DNA of 64,000 bases from Halobaculum sp. MBLA0143 (GCF_041361465.1 NZ_JBGKAC010000001.1:868001-932000); one strand, 5' to 3'. Shown: positions 8,826 through 17,697, counted from the stretch's first letter. Made by a program: numbers and translations. The notes: a model not told the origin generated them from the sequence alone.

Positions 8826-10160
8826 ATGACTGTCACCATCGTCGGCACCCAACTGGGCGACGAGGGCAAGGGAGCCCTCGTCGACCGCTACGGCGGGGCC
8901 GCCGACGTCGTCGTCCGGTACCAAGGAGGAGACAACGCCGGCCACACCGTCGTCGAGGACGGTGAGGAGTACGCGCTGTCGTTGGTCCCCTCCGGTGCCG
9001 TCCGCGGGACGACTGGCGTGCTCGGCAACGGCTGTGTCGTCAACCCGCAGACACTGTTCTCCGAGCTCGACGACCTCCGCGAGCGCGGGCTGGAGCCGGA
9101 CGTGCGCGTCGCCCGCCGTGCACACGTCATCTTCCCGTACCACCGTCGGCTCGACGGCATCGAGGAAGAGGCCAAGGCCGACTCCGGCGAGGAGATCGGC
9201 ACCACCGGTCGCGGGATCGGCCCCTCGTACGAGGACAAGGCCGCCCGCCGGGGGGTCCGGGTCGGTGACCTCCTGGCGCCGGACGTGCTCCGCGAGAAGC
9301 TGGAACACGTCGTCCCACAGAAGCGCGCGCTGATCGAGGACGTGTACGACGCCGACGCCGGCGAGGAGTGCGACCTGGAGGCGCTCCACGAGGAGTACGC
9401 CGACTACGGCCGTCGGCTCGGCGAGGAGGGGATGACCGTGAACTGCGGCGACTACCTCGCCGACCGACTGGCCGACGGCGACAACGTCGTGTTCGAGGGT
9501 GCACAGGGCACCTGTATCGACGTCGACCACGGCAACTACCCGTTCGTCACCTCTTCGAACCCGACGGCCGGCGGCGCCACCGTCGGCACCGGGCTCGGTC
9601 CGACCGTCGTCGGCGACGGCGAGGTGATCGGCGTCGTGAAGGCGTACCTCTCGCGTGTCGGCTCCGGCCCGATGCCGACGGAGCTCGACGGTGACGACGA
9701 GGCGGAGGCCCTCGCGACGGAGATTCGCGAGCGTGGCGGGGAGTTCGGCACCGTCACCGGTCGCCCGCGCCGGGTCGGTTGGCTGGACCTGCCGGTGCTC
9801 CGGCACGCCGCCCGCGCCAACGGCCTCACCGGAATCGCGGTCAACCACCTGGACGTGCTCGCCGACCTGGACGAGCTCGCCGTCGGCCACGCCTACGAGC
9901 TCGACGGAGAGACGATCCACACCCCACCGACCCGCACGGAGGCCTGGGAGGAGTGCTCCCCCGTCACCCGGTCGTTCGAGCCGTGGCCGGACGTGGACTG
10001 GGACGCCGTCGCCGACGAGGGGTACGACGCGCTCCCCGCCGCCGCTCGGACGTACCTGGAGTACCTGGAGTCGGAGTTGGACACGGAGGTGTACGCCGTC
10101 GGCGTCGGCCCGGACCGCGACCAGACGATCGAACTCGTCGACCCCTGGGACCGGGTCTGA
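8826..10160 (+). CDS. purA: Adenylosuccinate synthetase
   Basis: A 444-aa cytosolic enzyme that joins IMP and aspartate using GTP to give adenylosuccinate, the first committed step to AMP. The family signature GDEGKG is at residues 10-15 (the Asp is the catalytic base). GNGCVVNP, the GRGIGPSYEDKAAR loop and FEGAQGTCIDVDHGNYPFVTSS blocks follow in the expected order. The C-terminal GTP/aspartate loop is also present (TGRPRRVGWLDL). The length is normal. The ATG at 8826 was chosen because VTIVGTQLGDEGKG must be at the N-terminus; the longer open frame is unrelated upstream sequence. It is divergent from the winged-helix regulator. Confidence 0.95.
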   Translation: MTVTIVGTQLGDEGKGALVDRYGGAADVVVRYQGGDNAGHTVVEDGEEYALSLVPSGAVRGTTGVLGNGCVVNPQTLFSELDDLRERGLEPDVRVARRAHVIFPYHRRLDGIEEEAKADSGEEIGTTGRGIGPSYEDKAARRGVRVGDLLAPDVLREKLEHVVPQKRALIEDVYDADAGEECDLEALHEEYADYGRRLGEEGMTVNCGDYLADRLADGDNVVFEGAQGTCIDVDHGNYPFVTSSNPTAGGATVGTGLGPTVVGDGEVIGVVKAYLSRVGSGPMPTELDGDDEAEALATEIRERGGEFGTVTGRPRRVGWLDLPVLRHAARANGLTGIAVNHLDVLADLDELAVGHAYELDGETIHTPPTRTEAWEECSPVTRSFEPWPDVDWDAVADEGYDALPAAARTYLEYLESELDTEVYAVGVGPDRDQTIELVDPWDRV

Positions 10161-10176
10161 GCCTCGCGTCCGTTCC

Positions 10177-10248
10177 CGACTCGGACTCTCTCGTCTGTTC
10201 TCGGACTCCCCCGTCTGCTTTCGACTCGGACTCTCTCGTCTGTTCTCG
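10177..10248. repeat. 27-bp direct repeat downstream of purA
   Basis: CGACTCGGACTCTCTCGTCTGTTCTCG-type sequence occurs at 10177-10203 and again at 10222-10248 (period 45), with a degenerate partial copy between. It fills the convergent gap between purA and the membrane-protein gene, and reads as Ser/Asp-rich codons in some frames but belongs to no gene. Confidence 0.6.
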
Positions 10249-10250
10249 AC

Positions 10251-10700
10251 TCAGACTGCGTCGGCGGTGACCCGGCCGACAGCGACGGAGCCGACGAGGT
10301 AGACGCCGACGGCGACGAGCAGCCCGCTCGCGGTGCCGACGAGCAGGTCCGGCGTGTCGGTGACGAACCCGACCGCGAACATCACCACCCCACCCAGGTC
10401 CAGTCCGAGTCCGAACAGCCTCGGTCCCGGTGACTCCTCGGAGGCGTCGACCAACTCCCCGAACGACGCCCCCTCGTCGTCTGCCTCGCCGGCCAGCCCG
10501 ACGAACCACGGCACGAACAGGTACGAGCCGACTCCCGAGAGGACGCCCGCGATCGACCCGTACGGGAGGCTCTCCAACGCAGTCAGTCCGACGGCCCCGA
10601 ACGCGACCGGGAAGCCGACGAGCGACGAGAGCCCGATCAGACGGGACACCAGTTCGTTCGACACGGATTCGTCAGTCGACGCGGATTCGTCAGTCGACAC
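10251..10700 (-). CDS. Four-span membrane protein of unknown function
   Basis: A 149-aa protein. A GTG at 10700 was chosen; a later GTG gives a version ~12 residues shorter. The first dozen residues are a duplicated hexapeptide (STDESA, STDESV) encoded by an exact 17-bp repeat (10664-10680 and 10682-10698), which is unusual and suggests recent local duplication. About four hydrophobic helices follow (SSLVGFPVAFGAVGLTALE, SIAGVLSGVGSYLFVPWFVG, LGLDLGGVVMFAVGFV, GLLVAVGVYLVGSVAVG), with an acidic loop between helices 2 and 3. The family was not recognised. It is convergent with purA and on the same strand as, and 127 bases upstream of, argF's 3' end. Confidence 0.6.
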   Translation of the reverse strand: MSTDESASTDESVSNELVSRLIGLSSLVGFPVAFGAVGLTALESLPYGSIAGVLSGVGSYLFVPWFVGLAGEADDEGASFGELVDASEESPGPRLFGLGLDLGGVVMFAVGFVTDTPDLLVGTASGLLVAVGVYLVGSVAVGRVTADAV

Positions 10701-10827
10701 GAGAGAACGACAGGAGGCTCTCGAACAAGAGTCCCGTGGCACTGTCTCCGCTCGGACACAGCGTGTAGGAGATCCGTCACGAGCCGCTCGGCGCGGTTGC
10801 TCGGACGATACCCGAGAGACCGACGGG

Positions 10828-11751
10828 CTACCCCACCGTCAGTTCCAGCAACGCCTCCTGGGCGTACAGTCTGTTCTCCGCCTGCTGCCAGACGACCGAC
10901 TGACCGCTCTCCAACACCGCCTCCGTCACCTCCTCACCCCGGTGGGCCGGCAGACAGTGCATGAACACGGCGTCGTCCGCGGCCAGCCCGAGGAGGTCGC
11001 TGTCGACACCGAACCCCCCGTCGACGAACGCCGCGCGCTTGTCCCCGTCCGGGTCTTCGCCCATGCTCACCCACACGTCAGTGTAGACGGCGTCCGCGTC
11101 CGCGACGGCCGCCGCCGGGTCCGTCGTCGTCTCCGGTGGCCCCCCGAGCGCCACCGCTCGCTCCAACAACCCGTCGTCCAGGCCGTACCCCGCCGGCGTC
11201 GCCACGGTGAGGTCCACACCCAGCGCCGCACAGCCGACGACCAACGACCGACAGACGTTGTTCGTGTCGCCGACCCAGGTCAGGCTCGCGTCCAGTCCGA
11301 CCGTCTGCCGGAGCGTCAACAGGTCCGCCAGCGTCTGACACGGGTGGGCGGCGTCCGTCAGCCCGTTGACCACCGGGACGCTCGCGTACTCCGCGAGCGT
11401 CAGTAGGTCCTCGTGGTCGAACAGCCGGGCGACGATCCCGTCGACGTAGCCGGACAGCGCCCGGGCGGTGTCCCGCAGCGGCTCGCCGGCGCCCAGTTGG
11501 AGGTCGTCCGGCCCGAGGAACTGGGCGTGACCCCCCAGCCGCGTCAGCCCGGTCTCGAAGGAGACGCGCGTCCGGGTGGAGGGTTTCTCGAACAACAGGG
11601 CGACCGTCTGGCCGGCCAGCGGCGACCCGGAGGGGTCGTCCGCGCGGGCCGTAGCGTCGGCCAACAGCCCGCGCAGCGCCGCCGGCGAGCGGTCGTCGAC
11701 GGTCGTGAAGTCGTCTGCTTCCGTGGTGTCGTGTGGGGGTTGCATCTGCAT
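10828..11751 (-). CDS. argF: Ornithine carbamoyltransferase
   Basis: A 307-aa enzyme that transfers the carbamoyl group to ornithine to give citrulline. Diagnostic motifs are all present: the carbamoyl-phosphate loop EKPSTRTRVSF (residues ~55-65), the HPCQTLADL block, and the HCLPAHRGEE active-site segment near the C-terminus, which distinguishes ornithine from aspartate carbamoyltransferases. It is the last gene of the arginine block, 78 bases after argE, the only large gap in the lysW-to-argF run. A second ATG two codons in is an alternative start. No carbamoyl-phosphate synthase gene is in the window. Confidence 0.95.
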   Translation of the reverse strand: MQMQPPHDTTEADDFTTVDDRSPAALRGLLADATARADDPSGSPLAGQTVALLFEKPSTRTRVSFETGLTRLGGHAQFLGPDDLQLGAGEPLRDTARALSGYVDGIVARLFDHEDLLTLAEYASVPVVNGLTDAAHPCQTLADLLTLRQTVGLDASLTWVGDTNNVCRSLVVGCAALGVDLTVATPAGYGLDDGLLERAVALGGPPETTTDPAAAVADADAVYTDVWVSMGEDPDGDKRAAFVDGGFGVDSDLLGLAADDAVFMHCLPAHRGEEVTEAVLESGQSVVWQQAENRLYAQEALLELTVG

Positions 11752-11829
11752 GGTGTGTCGTGACAGCGTATGGTGTGGTGGCGGTGCGTCCGTGCCGGAA
11801 GAGGAGAAGGTGGGTGGGGTGGGAGGCCC

Positions 11830-13047
11830 CTATCGCAGTCGCTCGACGGCGTCGACGAGGACGGCCGTCGCGTGGTCGACCGCCGGCAACGGGACGCGTT
11901 CGTCGCTCGTGTGGTCCAGCGTGGAGTCGCCCGGGCCGTACGTCACCGTCGGGACGCCCCAGGCGTCGGCGTACAAGTTGGCGTCGGCGGTGCCGGTCTT
12001 CCGGAGCAGCCGCGTGTCGCCGCCGGCCGTCCTGATCGCCGCCCGGAACGCCCGCGCGAGCTCCGTCCGCGGGCTGGCGGTCGTCGGCGGAATCGCCGTC
12101 CCCCACGACAGCGTCCCGTGTGGGGTCGCGTCGACGACCCGCTCGCGGAGCGTGGCCGCGGTCGTGTCCGGCGGAATCCGGAACTGCGCCTCGACGGTCG
12201 CCCGGACGGCGCCGTCCTCGGTCGACCCGCCGTCGAACTGGGTCGGCGTCGCGGTGACGGCCGTCGACACCCCCTCGGCGTCGCCGGCGGGCTCGTCCGG
12301 CGGCCGAGCGGTGTCGTCGTCCCCGACGAGCGTGCCGCCGTCGTCGACGACCCGGTCGGCGATCCGGCGCCACCACGCCGTCGCGTACTGGACGGCGTTG
12401 GGCTCCGGTCGAGAAGCGTGGCCCGCGGCCGTCTCCACCGTGTACGTGACCGGGAGGAACCCACGGTAGCCCAGCGTGAGCGCGTCCCAGCCGGACGGCT
12501 CCCCGTTGACGACCGCAGCCGGCGCCGGGCGGTCACCGACGAGGTGGCGCGCGCCGCGCGAGCCGCGTTCCTCGCCCACGACCGCCGCGAACGACGCCCC
12601 GGTCTCGACGGCCGCGACCGCCATCGTCGCCAACGGCCCGGTGGCGTCCACGCTGCCGCGACCCCACAGTTCGGCCACCTCGTCGTCGCCGCCGACGTCC
12701 GGCACCGGACTGTGGCCCCAGCGCGCCTCGGCCGCCGAGACGGTCTCGACCCGCACTGGCACCTCGCCCGGCACGGTGTCGACGTGTGAGGTGAGCAACA
12801 CGTCGTCGCCTTCTTCGGTCCCCGGCGCCGGCGCACGGACGTTGCCGACGGCGTCCGTGTGGACCTCGCGGCCACACCCGCGGAGGAACGCCGCGAGCAG
12901 CCGCCCGGCGTCCGCCTCCTCGCCCGACGGCGACGGCGTCGCCACCAGGTCACACAGTAGCTGCCGGACGGGCGTGTCGAGCGCCGCCGACTCGGCGGGC
13001 GAGTCGACGGCGTCCGTCCCGGCGGCCGCGCGGCCGTCGACGGTCAC
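11830..13047 (-). CDS. argE: [LysW]-ornithine hydrolase (M20 deacylase)
   Basis: A 405-aa M20-family metallohydrolase. In this context it would cleave the isopeptide bond between the LysW carrier glutamate and ornithine, releasing free ornithine (LysK/ArgE function). Metal-site motifs are LLTSHVDTVPGE (His-x-Asp), the GRGSVDATGPLATM bridging Asp block, and AVVGEERGSRGARH (Glu-Glu, catalytic base). A C-terminal RKTGTADANLYA block and STLDHTSDERVPL supply the final ligands. A ~40-residue Asp/Glu/Gly-rich insert around residue 250 is typical halophilic padding. The GTG start overlaps the argD stop (GTGA), so coupling to argD is likely. Confidence 0.9.
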   Translation of the reverse strand: MTVDGRAAAGTDAVDSPAESAALDTPVRQLLCDLVATPSPSGEEADAGRLLAAFLRGCGREVHTDAVGNVRAPAPGTEEGDDVLLTSHVDTVPGEVPVRVETVSAAEARWGHSPVPDVGGDDEVAELWGRGSVDATGPLATMAVAAVETGASFAAVVGEERGSRGARHLVGDRPAPAAVVNGEPSGWDALTLGYRGFLPVTYTVETAAGHASRPEPNAVQYATAWWRRIADRVVDDGGTLVGDDDTARPPDEPAGDAEGVSTAVTATPTQFDGGSTEDGAVRATVEAQFRIPPDTTAATLRERVVDATPHGTLSWGTAIPPTTASPRTELARAFRAAIRTAGGDTRLLRKTGTADANLYADAWGVPTVTYGPGDSTLDHTSDERVPLPAVDHATAVLVDAVERLR

Positions 13048-14246
13048 GACAACACCTCCACGAGCGCGTCCACGAGCCGGTCGGCGTCCGACTCCGTCAC
13101 CGTCAGCGGCGGGAGCAGACGGAGCACCGTCCGACCAGCCGGCAGCGCCAGCACGTTCTCCGACAGCGCCAGCTCCCGGAGCACCCGGTTCGCGCCACGA
13201 CGGAGCTGGACACCGAGCATCAGCCCGGCGCCCCGCACCTCGCGGATCGGGAGGTCGTGTGTCTCCGTGGCCGCCTCGATCTCGGACCGGAGGTACGAGC
13301 CGACGGCGGCGGCGTGTTCCGGCAGCCGTTCGTCCACGATGGTGTCGAGGGTGGCGACCGCGGCGGCACACGGAATCGGGTTGCCGGAGAAGGTGGAGCC
13401 GTGGTTGCCGGCGCCGTCGGCGAGCCAGTCGGCACACAGTGTCGCCCCCAGCGGCAGCCCGGAGGCGACCCCCTTGGCCGTCGTGACGGCGTCCGGGACG
13501 ATCCCGGCGCGCTCGCAGGCCCACAGCTGTCCCGTCCGACCGAGCCCGGTCTGGATCTCGTCACAGACGAGTGCCGCGCCCGCCTCCGCGGTCGCCTCGC
13601 GGGCGGTCTGGAGGTAGTCGACGCTCGCGGGGTGGATACCGCCTTCACCCTGGATCGGCTCCAGGAACACCGCCGCAGTGTCCTCGGTGACGGCCTCCGC
13701 CAACGCCTCGCCGTCCCCGTACGGGACGAACCGGACGCCCCGGGGGATCGGGTCGAAGCCGGCGCGGTACTTCGGCTTCCAGGTGAGCGACAGCGCCCCC
13801 ATCGTCCGGCCGTGGAAGGCACGCTTCGCCGCGATCACCTCCGTCCGACCGGTGGCAGATCTGGCGAACTTCAAGGCCGCCTCGACCGCCTCGGTCCCGG
13901 AGTTACACAGCCAGACGTTGTCGAGACTGCCCGGCGCGATCGCGCCCAGCTTCTCGTAGGTCGCCGTCCGGGTCGCCGTCGGGTACGACGCCTGGACGTA
14001 CAACAGGTCGCCCGCCTGCTCGCGGACCGCGCTCACCACGTCCGGGTGGCAGTGGCCGACCGGGACACAGGCGTACGACGCCCCGAAGTCGAGGTACTCC
14101 CGACCGTCCGTGTCCACGAGGTGGACGCCGTCGCCGCCGGCCAGCTCCAACGGCTTCTCCGAGAAGACGAACCCCTCTCCTTCTCCTTCGCTCTCACCTT
14201 CGCCTCCGCCGGCGCCGTCCGCCGGCGACTGGTCGACGTCGCTCAC
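13044..14246 (-). CDS. argD: [LysW]-glutamate-semialdehyde/acetylornithine aminotransferase
   Basis: A 400-aa class III PLP aminotransferase that converts the carrier-bound glutamate semialdehyde to carrier-bound ornithine. Fold-defining motifs are NSGTEAVEAALKFARSAT, AFHGRTMGALS, the cofactor-binding CDEIQTGLGRTG, and TTAKGVASGLPLGA with the Schiff-base lysine. The N-terminal ~25 residues are a Glu/Gly/Ser repeat (GEGESEGEGEGF) that is not part of the family and looks like halophilic low-complexity padding. The start overlaps the argB stop, and its stop overlaps the argE start. Confidence 0.93.
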   Translation of the reverse strand: MSDVDQSPADGAGGGEGESEGEGEGFVFSEKPLELAGGDGVHLVDTDGREYLDFGASYACVPVGHCHPDVVSAVREQAGDLLYVQASYPTATRTATYEKLGAIAPGSLDNVWLCNSGTEAVEAALKFARSATGRTEVIAAKRAFHGRTMGALSLTWKPKYRAGFDPIPRGVRFVPYGDGEALAEAVTEDTAAVFLEPIQGEGGIHPASVDYLQTAREATAEAGAALVCDEIQTGLGRTGQLWACERAGIVPDAVTTAKGVASGLPLGATLCADWLADGAGNHGSTFSGNPIPCAAAVATLDTIVDERLPEHAAAVGSYLRSEIEAATETHDLPIREVRGAGLMLGVQLRRGANRVLRELALSENVLALPAGRTVLRLLPPLTVTESDADRLVDALVEVLS

Positions 14247-15175
14247 TGTTCCACCTCCTCGGCGACGGCCGCGCGGTCGATCCGAGTGCCGGCACCGCCC
14301 AGCGCCGCCACGACGGGGTCGCGCACGCCGGCGTCACCCACGACGACCGCAGGCGCGCCCGCCGACAACGCCTCCTCGGCGGCCATCACCTTCCGGGTCA
14401 TGAACCCCTCCGCGGCCGTCTCCAACTCGGCGAACCCCGCGGGCGTCGACACCCGTTCGATCAGCGTCTCCGGGTCGTCCGGATCGGCGTACACCCCGGC
14501 CACGTCCGTCAGCGCCACGAGCGGCGCCGACAGCGCCCCCGCGACGGCCGCCGCCGCGCGGTCGGCGTCCGCGTTGGCCGGGAGCGACTCGTCGCCGTCC
14601 GCGGCGAACATCGGGACAGTGACGACCGGGACGTGACCCGCGTCCAAGAGGAGTTCCAGCAGTTCCGTCCGGACGGACTCGATCCGGCCGGAGTGGTCCC
14701 CGCGGCGCACCTTCCGACGGCCGTCCTCCTTCACCCGGACGGTGCCGGTGCGCGGCCCCGTGAGGAGCCCGCCGTCGACGCCCGAGAGGCCGACGGCGTC
14801 GACGGTCTCGTTGCGGAGTTGGGCGACGAACTCTGTGTTCAGCCCGCCCGCCATCGTCATCGTGAACAGCTCCATCGTCTCGGCGTCGGTGAACCGGCCG
14901 GTGACGCCGTCGGGCGTCTCGACGTACTCCGGCTCGCGGCCGACCCGTTCCAGCGTCTCGTCGACGGCGGTCGACCCACCGTGGACGACCACCACCCGGA
15001 CGCCGTTGGCGACGAGGTGGGCCACGTCGCCGACGGCGCCCGCGGGATCCACGGCGGCTGCACCGCCCACCTTCACCACGACCGTCTCCGGGTCGAGCGC
15101 GTCCGGGTCCGGCTCTCTGCCGCCGTCGGCCGCGAACGTCACGTCCGCCGGCGGGGCCGCGTCGAACCCCGTCAC
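14243..15175 (-). CDS. argB: [LysW]-glutamate kinase (amino-acid kinase family)
   Basis: A 310-aa enzyme that phosphorylates the gamma-carboxyl of the glutamate attached to the LysW carrier (LysZ/ArgB type). The amino-acid kinase fold is visible in VVVKVGGAAAVD (phosphate-binding Lys), RVVVVHGGSTAVDETL (nucleophilic glycine turn), VDAVGLSGVDGG, and the ADADRAAAAVAGAL and ALTDVAGVYADP nucleotide-binding blocks. It has ~25 extra acidic residues before the first strand. Both ends overlap the neighbouring arg genes by four bases, consistent with a tightly coupled operon. Confidence 0.92.
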   Translation of the reverse strand: MTGFDAAPPADVTFAADGGREPDPDALDPETVVVKVGGAAAVDPAGAVGDVAHLVANGVRVVVVHGGSTAVDETLERVGREPEYVETPDGVTGRFTDAETMELFTMTMAGGLNTEFVAQLRNETVDAVGLSGVDGGLLTGPRTGTVRVKEDGRRKVRRGDHSGRIESVRTELLELLLDAGHVPVVTVPMFAADGDESLPANADADRAAAAVAGALSAPLVALTDVAGVYADPDDPETLIERVSTPAGFAELETAAEGFMTRKVMAAEEALSAGAPAVVVGDAGVRDPVVAALGGAGTRIDRAAVAEEVEQ

Positions 15176-16209
15176 GGCGCACCCACCGGGTGGAGTCCCC
15201 GACTGTCCAGACCGGCCGTCTCAGACAGCCCCAACGCCACGTTCGCGGCGTGGACCGCCTGGCCGGCCGACCCCTTCTGGAGGTTGTCGATCGCCGAGAA
15301 CACGACGACACGGCCGGCGTCGGCGTCCACCTCGAACCCCACCTCCGCACGATTCGTCCCGGCGACACACTTCGGCTCCGGGTAACGGTAGACGCCGCTC
15401 CCGCCGGCGACCAAGTCAACGAACGGCTCCGTCTCGTAGGCGTCCCGGTAGGCGTCCCACAGGTCGCGTTTCGACACCGGGTCGACGAAGGCGTGACAGG
15501 TCGCACTCGCGCCCCGGGTCGTGTCGACCGCGTGGGCGGTGAACGCCGTCTCGATCCCGAGGGACGCCTCGATCTCCGCCTGGTGGCGGTGGCCCGTCGG
15601 CGCGTACGGCCGGACGACGCCGGAGCGCTCCGGGTGGCTTCCCGCGGTGCCGTTGCCGGCACCCCCCTCGCTGGAGCCCACCTTCACGTCGACGACTACC
15701 GTGTCGTCGACCGCGAGGTGGCCGGCGTCGACCAACGGCGCGAGTCCCAGGATCGTGGCCGTGGCGTTGCAGCCGCCGGCCGCGATCAGGTCCGCGCCGG
15801 GTAGGCCCTCGCGGTCCAACTCCGGCAGGCCGTAGACTGCCTCCGACAGCAGCTCCGGCGCGTCGTGGCCGTCGTACCACTCGTCGTAGGCCGCCTCGTC
15901 GGGCAGCCGGAAGTCCGCCGACAGGTCCACCACCGTGTCGGCGGCCTCGCGGAAGGCGTCGATCCGTTCCATGCTCACGCCGTGTGGCGTCGCCGCGAAC
16001 AGGAGGTCAGTCGACGGCAGCTCCGCCGGGTCGGTGAACCGAAGGTCCAGGTCGCGCAGGTTCGGGTGGACCGTCCCCAGCGAACGGTTCTCGTACTGTC
16101 TGGAGGTGACGGCCGTCAGGTCGACCGCCGGGTGGTCCGCCAGGATCGCACACAGCTCTCCGCCGGCGAACCCGGAGCCGCCAACGACCGTCGCGGTGTA
16201 GTTCGTCAT
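15172..16209 (-). CDS. argC: [LysW]-glutamyl-phosphate reductase
   Basis: A 345-aa NADP-dependent reductase that converts the carrier-linked glutamyl phosphate to the semialdehyde (LysY/ArgC type). The N-terminal Rossmann motif VVGGSGFAGGELC is at residues ~8-20. The catalytic cysteine is in AAGGCNATATILGL, where the family reads GCyPTa or GCnaTa; the NAT form is typical of the LysY branch. The catalytic histidine block is GHRHQAEIEASLG. The ATG overlaps the argX stop in an ATGA arrangement. The length is normal. Confidence 0.93.
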   Translation of the reverse strand: MTNYTATVVGGSGFAGGELCAILADHPAVDLTAVTSRQYENRSLGTVHPNLRDLDLRFTDPAELPSTDLLFAATPHGVSMERIDAFREAADTVVDLSADFRLPDEAAYDEWYDGHDAPELLSEAVYGLPELDREGLPGADLIAAGGCNATATILGLAPLVDAGHLAVDDTVVVDVKVGSSEGGAGNGTAGSHPERSGVVRPYAPTGHRHQAEIEASLGIETAFTAHAVDTTRGASATCHAFVDPVSKRDLWDAYRDAYETEPFVDLVAGGSGVYRYPEPKCVAGTNRAEVGFEVDADAGRVVVFSAIDNLQKGSAGQAVHAANVALGLSETAGLDSRGLHPVGAP

Positions 16210-17162
16210 GGCGTCGCCTGGAGTGTCGTCGCTGCGGTCTGTTCGAGCCAGTCGACGACCGTCGCGGGCACGTCCGCCTCGACGGCGTCGTTCAACGCCT
16301 GGAACTCGACGGTGTGGTTCACCTCGTGGACGGTGTAGCCGTCGTCGCCGGTCTCCATCAGGTCGACGCCGAGGAGTCCGCCGCCGACCGCCTCCGCCGC
16401 GGCCGTCGCGAGCTCGGTCGCTTCCTCGTCCAACTCGAACGCCGCCGTCTCCGCGCCCCGCTTGGCGTTCGTGAGCCAGTGGTCGCCCGCGCGGGTCATC
16501 GCCGCGACCGGCTCCGTCCCACAGACGAGGACCCGCACGTCCCGGCCGGGCTTGGCGACGAAGTCCTGGACGTAGAACACCTTGTGCTCGTAGTGGCCCA
16601 GCGTCGCCTTGTGCTCGAGGACGGCCTCCGCGGCCGCACGTCCCTCCAGCTTGGCCATCAGCCGGCCCCACGAGCCGACGACCGGCTTCAAGACACAGGG
16701 GTAGCCGAACGACTCGACGGCCGAGAGCGCCGACTCCGTGTCGAACGCCACCGTCGTCGCCGGCGTCGGCACGCCGGCCTCCGAGAGCGCCAGGCTCGTC
16801 TCGACTTTGTCCGCACACAGCCTGGCCGTCGCCGGATCGTTGACGACCGGCACGTCGTAGGCGTCCGCGAACCGAGTCGTGTACAGCGACCGCGAAGTGG
16901 CCAGACACCGGTCTAAGACCACGTCACAGCCCGACAGGACGGCCGCGCCGTCCGTCACGTCGCCGTCCGTAGCGTCTGTGTCGTCCGCGTCGCTCTCGGC
17001 ACCACCGGCCGCCTCGTCCGCGTCGCCCGCGGCTCCCACCGCGAACGTCGTGTCGCGCACGTCCACCTTCCGCACGTCGTGGCCGCGGTCGCGCAGCTCG
17101 GACAACAGTAGCTTCTCGTCCCGTCTGATTCGGGAGTACAGCAGGCCGATCTCCACGCTCAC
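16206..17162 (-). CDS. argX: Glutamate-LysW ligase, ATP-grasp
   Basis: A 318-aa ATP-grasp ligase of the LysX/ArgX/RimK group. It forms the bond between the C-terminal glutamate of the LysW carrier and the amino group of free glutamate, thereby protecting it. Visible features are the pre-ATP-grasp domain (VEIGLLYSRIRRDEKLLL), the ADKVETSLALSEAGVPTP block, YPCVLKPVVGSWGRLMAKL (ATP lysines), VQDFVAKPGRDVRVLV, and the metal ligands in GVDLMETGDDGYTVHEVNHT. An Asp/Glu/Ala-rich insertion (~residues 45-70) is a halophile-type loop. Whether the substrate is glutamate (arginine) or aminoadipate (lysine) is inferred from the neighbouring argF-argG-argH. The GTG start overlaps the lysW tail. Confidence 0.92.
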   Translation of the reverse strand: MSVEIGLLYSRIRRDEKLLLSELRDRGHDVRKVDVRDTTFAVGAAGDADEAAGGAESDADDTDATDGDVTDGAAVLSGCDVVLDRCLATSRSLYTTRFADAYDVPVVNDPATARLCADKVETSLALSEAGVPTPATTVAFDTESALSAVESFGYPCVLKPVVGSWGRLMAKLEGRAAAEAVLEHKATLGHYEHKVFYVQDFVAKPGRDVRVLVCGTEPVAAMTRAGDHWLTNAKRGAETAAFELDEEATELATAAAEAVGGGLLGVDLMETGDDGYTVHEVNHTVEFQALNDAVEADVPATVVDWLEQTAATTLQATP

Positions 17163-17329
17163 TCACCCCAGTCCTCTTCGAGCTCCGGTGCTCGATCGAG
17201 GACCGGCGGCGCCGCCTCCAACACTTCGAGTTCCACTCCACACGTCTCACAGTCGAGTATCTCCCCGGCCTCGTAGTCGTCGTGCAGGGTCACCGTCCCC
17301 CCGCACTCGACGCAGTCTGCCTCGGTCAT
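17159..17329 (-). CDS. lysW: Amino-group carrier protein LysW/ArgW
   Basis: A 56-aa carrier on which glutamate is modified during arginine synthesis. Two zinc knuckles are visible, Cys6-x-x-Cys9 and Cys27-x-x-Cys30, and the protein ends in EEDWGE. The last Glu is the residue whose gamma-carboxyl is joined to the substrate, and the EDWGE tail is the family hallmark. It has a strong Shine-Dalgarno (GGGGAGGT, 17335-17342) six bases before the ATG and is the first gene of the lysW-to-argF unit. It is 4 bases overlapped with argX. Confidence 0.95.
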   Translation of the reverse strand: MTEADCVECGGTVTLHDDYEAGEILDCETCGVELEVLEAAPPVLDRAPELEEDWGE

Positions 17330-17334
17330 GGCGT

Positions 17335-17396
17335 ACCTCCCCGTCCGTACCGGATCTACTTCAATTCATCGATAACTGTTGTGCAATAATAAAGTA
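17335..17396 (-). promoter_or_regulatory. Promoter and Shine-Dalgarno of the lysW-argXCBDEF operon
   Basis: On the minus strand a TATA-like stretch CTTTATTATTG (17385-17396) lies about 60 bases before the ATG. It predicts a leader of roughly 30 bases, in keeping with the clear GGGGAGGT at 17335-17342. This is one of the few strong ribosome-binding sites in the window. Between them AACAGTTATCGAT is the only palindrome-like element seen. Confidence 0.55.
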
Positions 17397-17593
17397 GAGC
17401 GGCCGCTAGCGGGGTTCCACACGGTCGCACCACGCCCCGGGAACCGGTCCCCAGACGTGGGTCGCTCCCCCGAGCGTGGGTCGGCAGGCCGTTCGGCGGT
17501 GGTGGTGTGGTGTGTGCCCCTCTCGGGGCGGCGGCAGCGGCGCCGTCGCCGGACGGGGTCGTCGCGTTCGGCGGGTGCTCGGTCGTCGCGTTT

Positions 17594-17695
17594 GTCGCGT
17601 TCGGCGCGTCCGGCGTGTCTGTCGCGTTCGGCGCGTCTGTCGCGTGCGTCGCGTTCGGCGCGTCTGTCGCGTGCGTCGCGTTCGCGCCGCTCGTC
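17594..17695. repeat. 27-bp tandem repeat between argH and lysW
   Basis: The gene-free gap 17330-17697 (368 bp) holds the lysW promoter at one end and, next to argH, a tandem array. Units begin GTCGCGTTCGGCGCGTC at 17594, 17621 and 17648, with a decayed fourth at 17675, so the period is exactly 27. Units 2 and 3 are identical. A looser GTCGCGTTCGGCG copy at 17561 is off-period. There are no spacers, so it is not a CRISPR. It starts right after the argH stop codon. Confidence 0.75.
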
Positions 17696-17697
17696 GA

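Noticed and set aside
17594-17695. Possible CRISPR-like array
   Set aside because: The units abut with no unique spacers, and there are no cas genes in the window.
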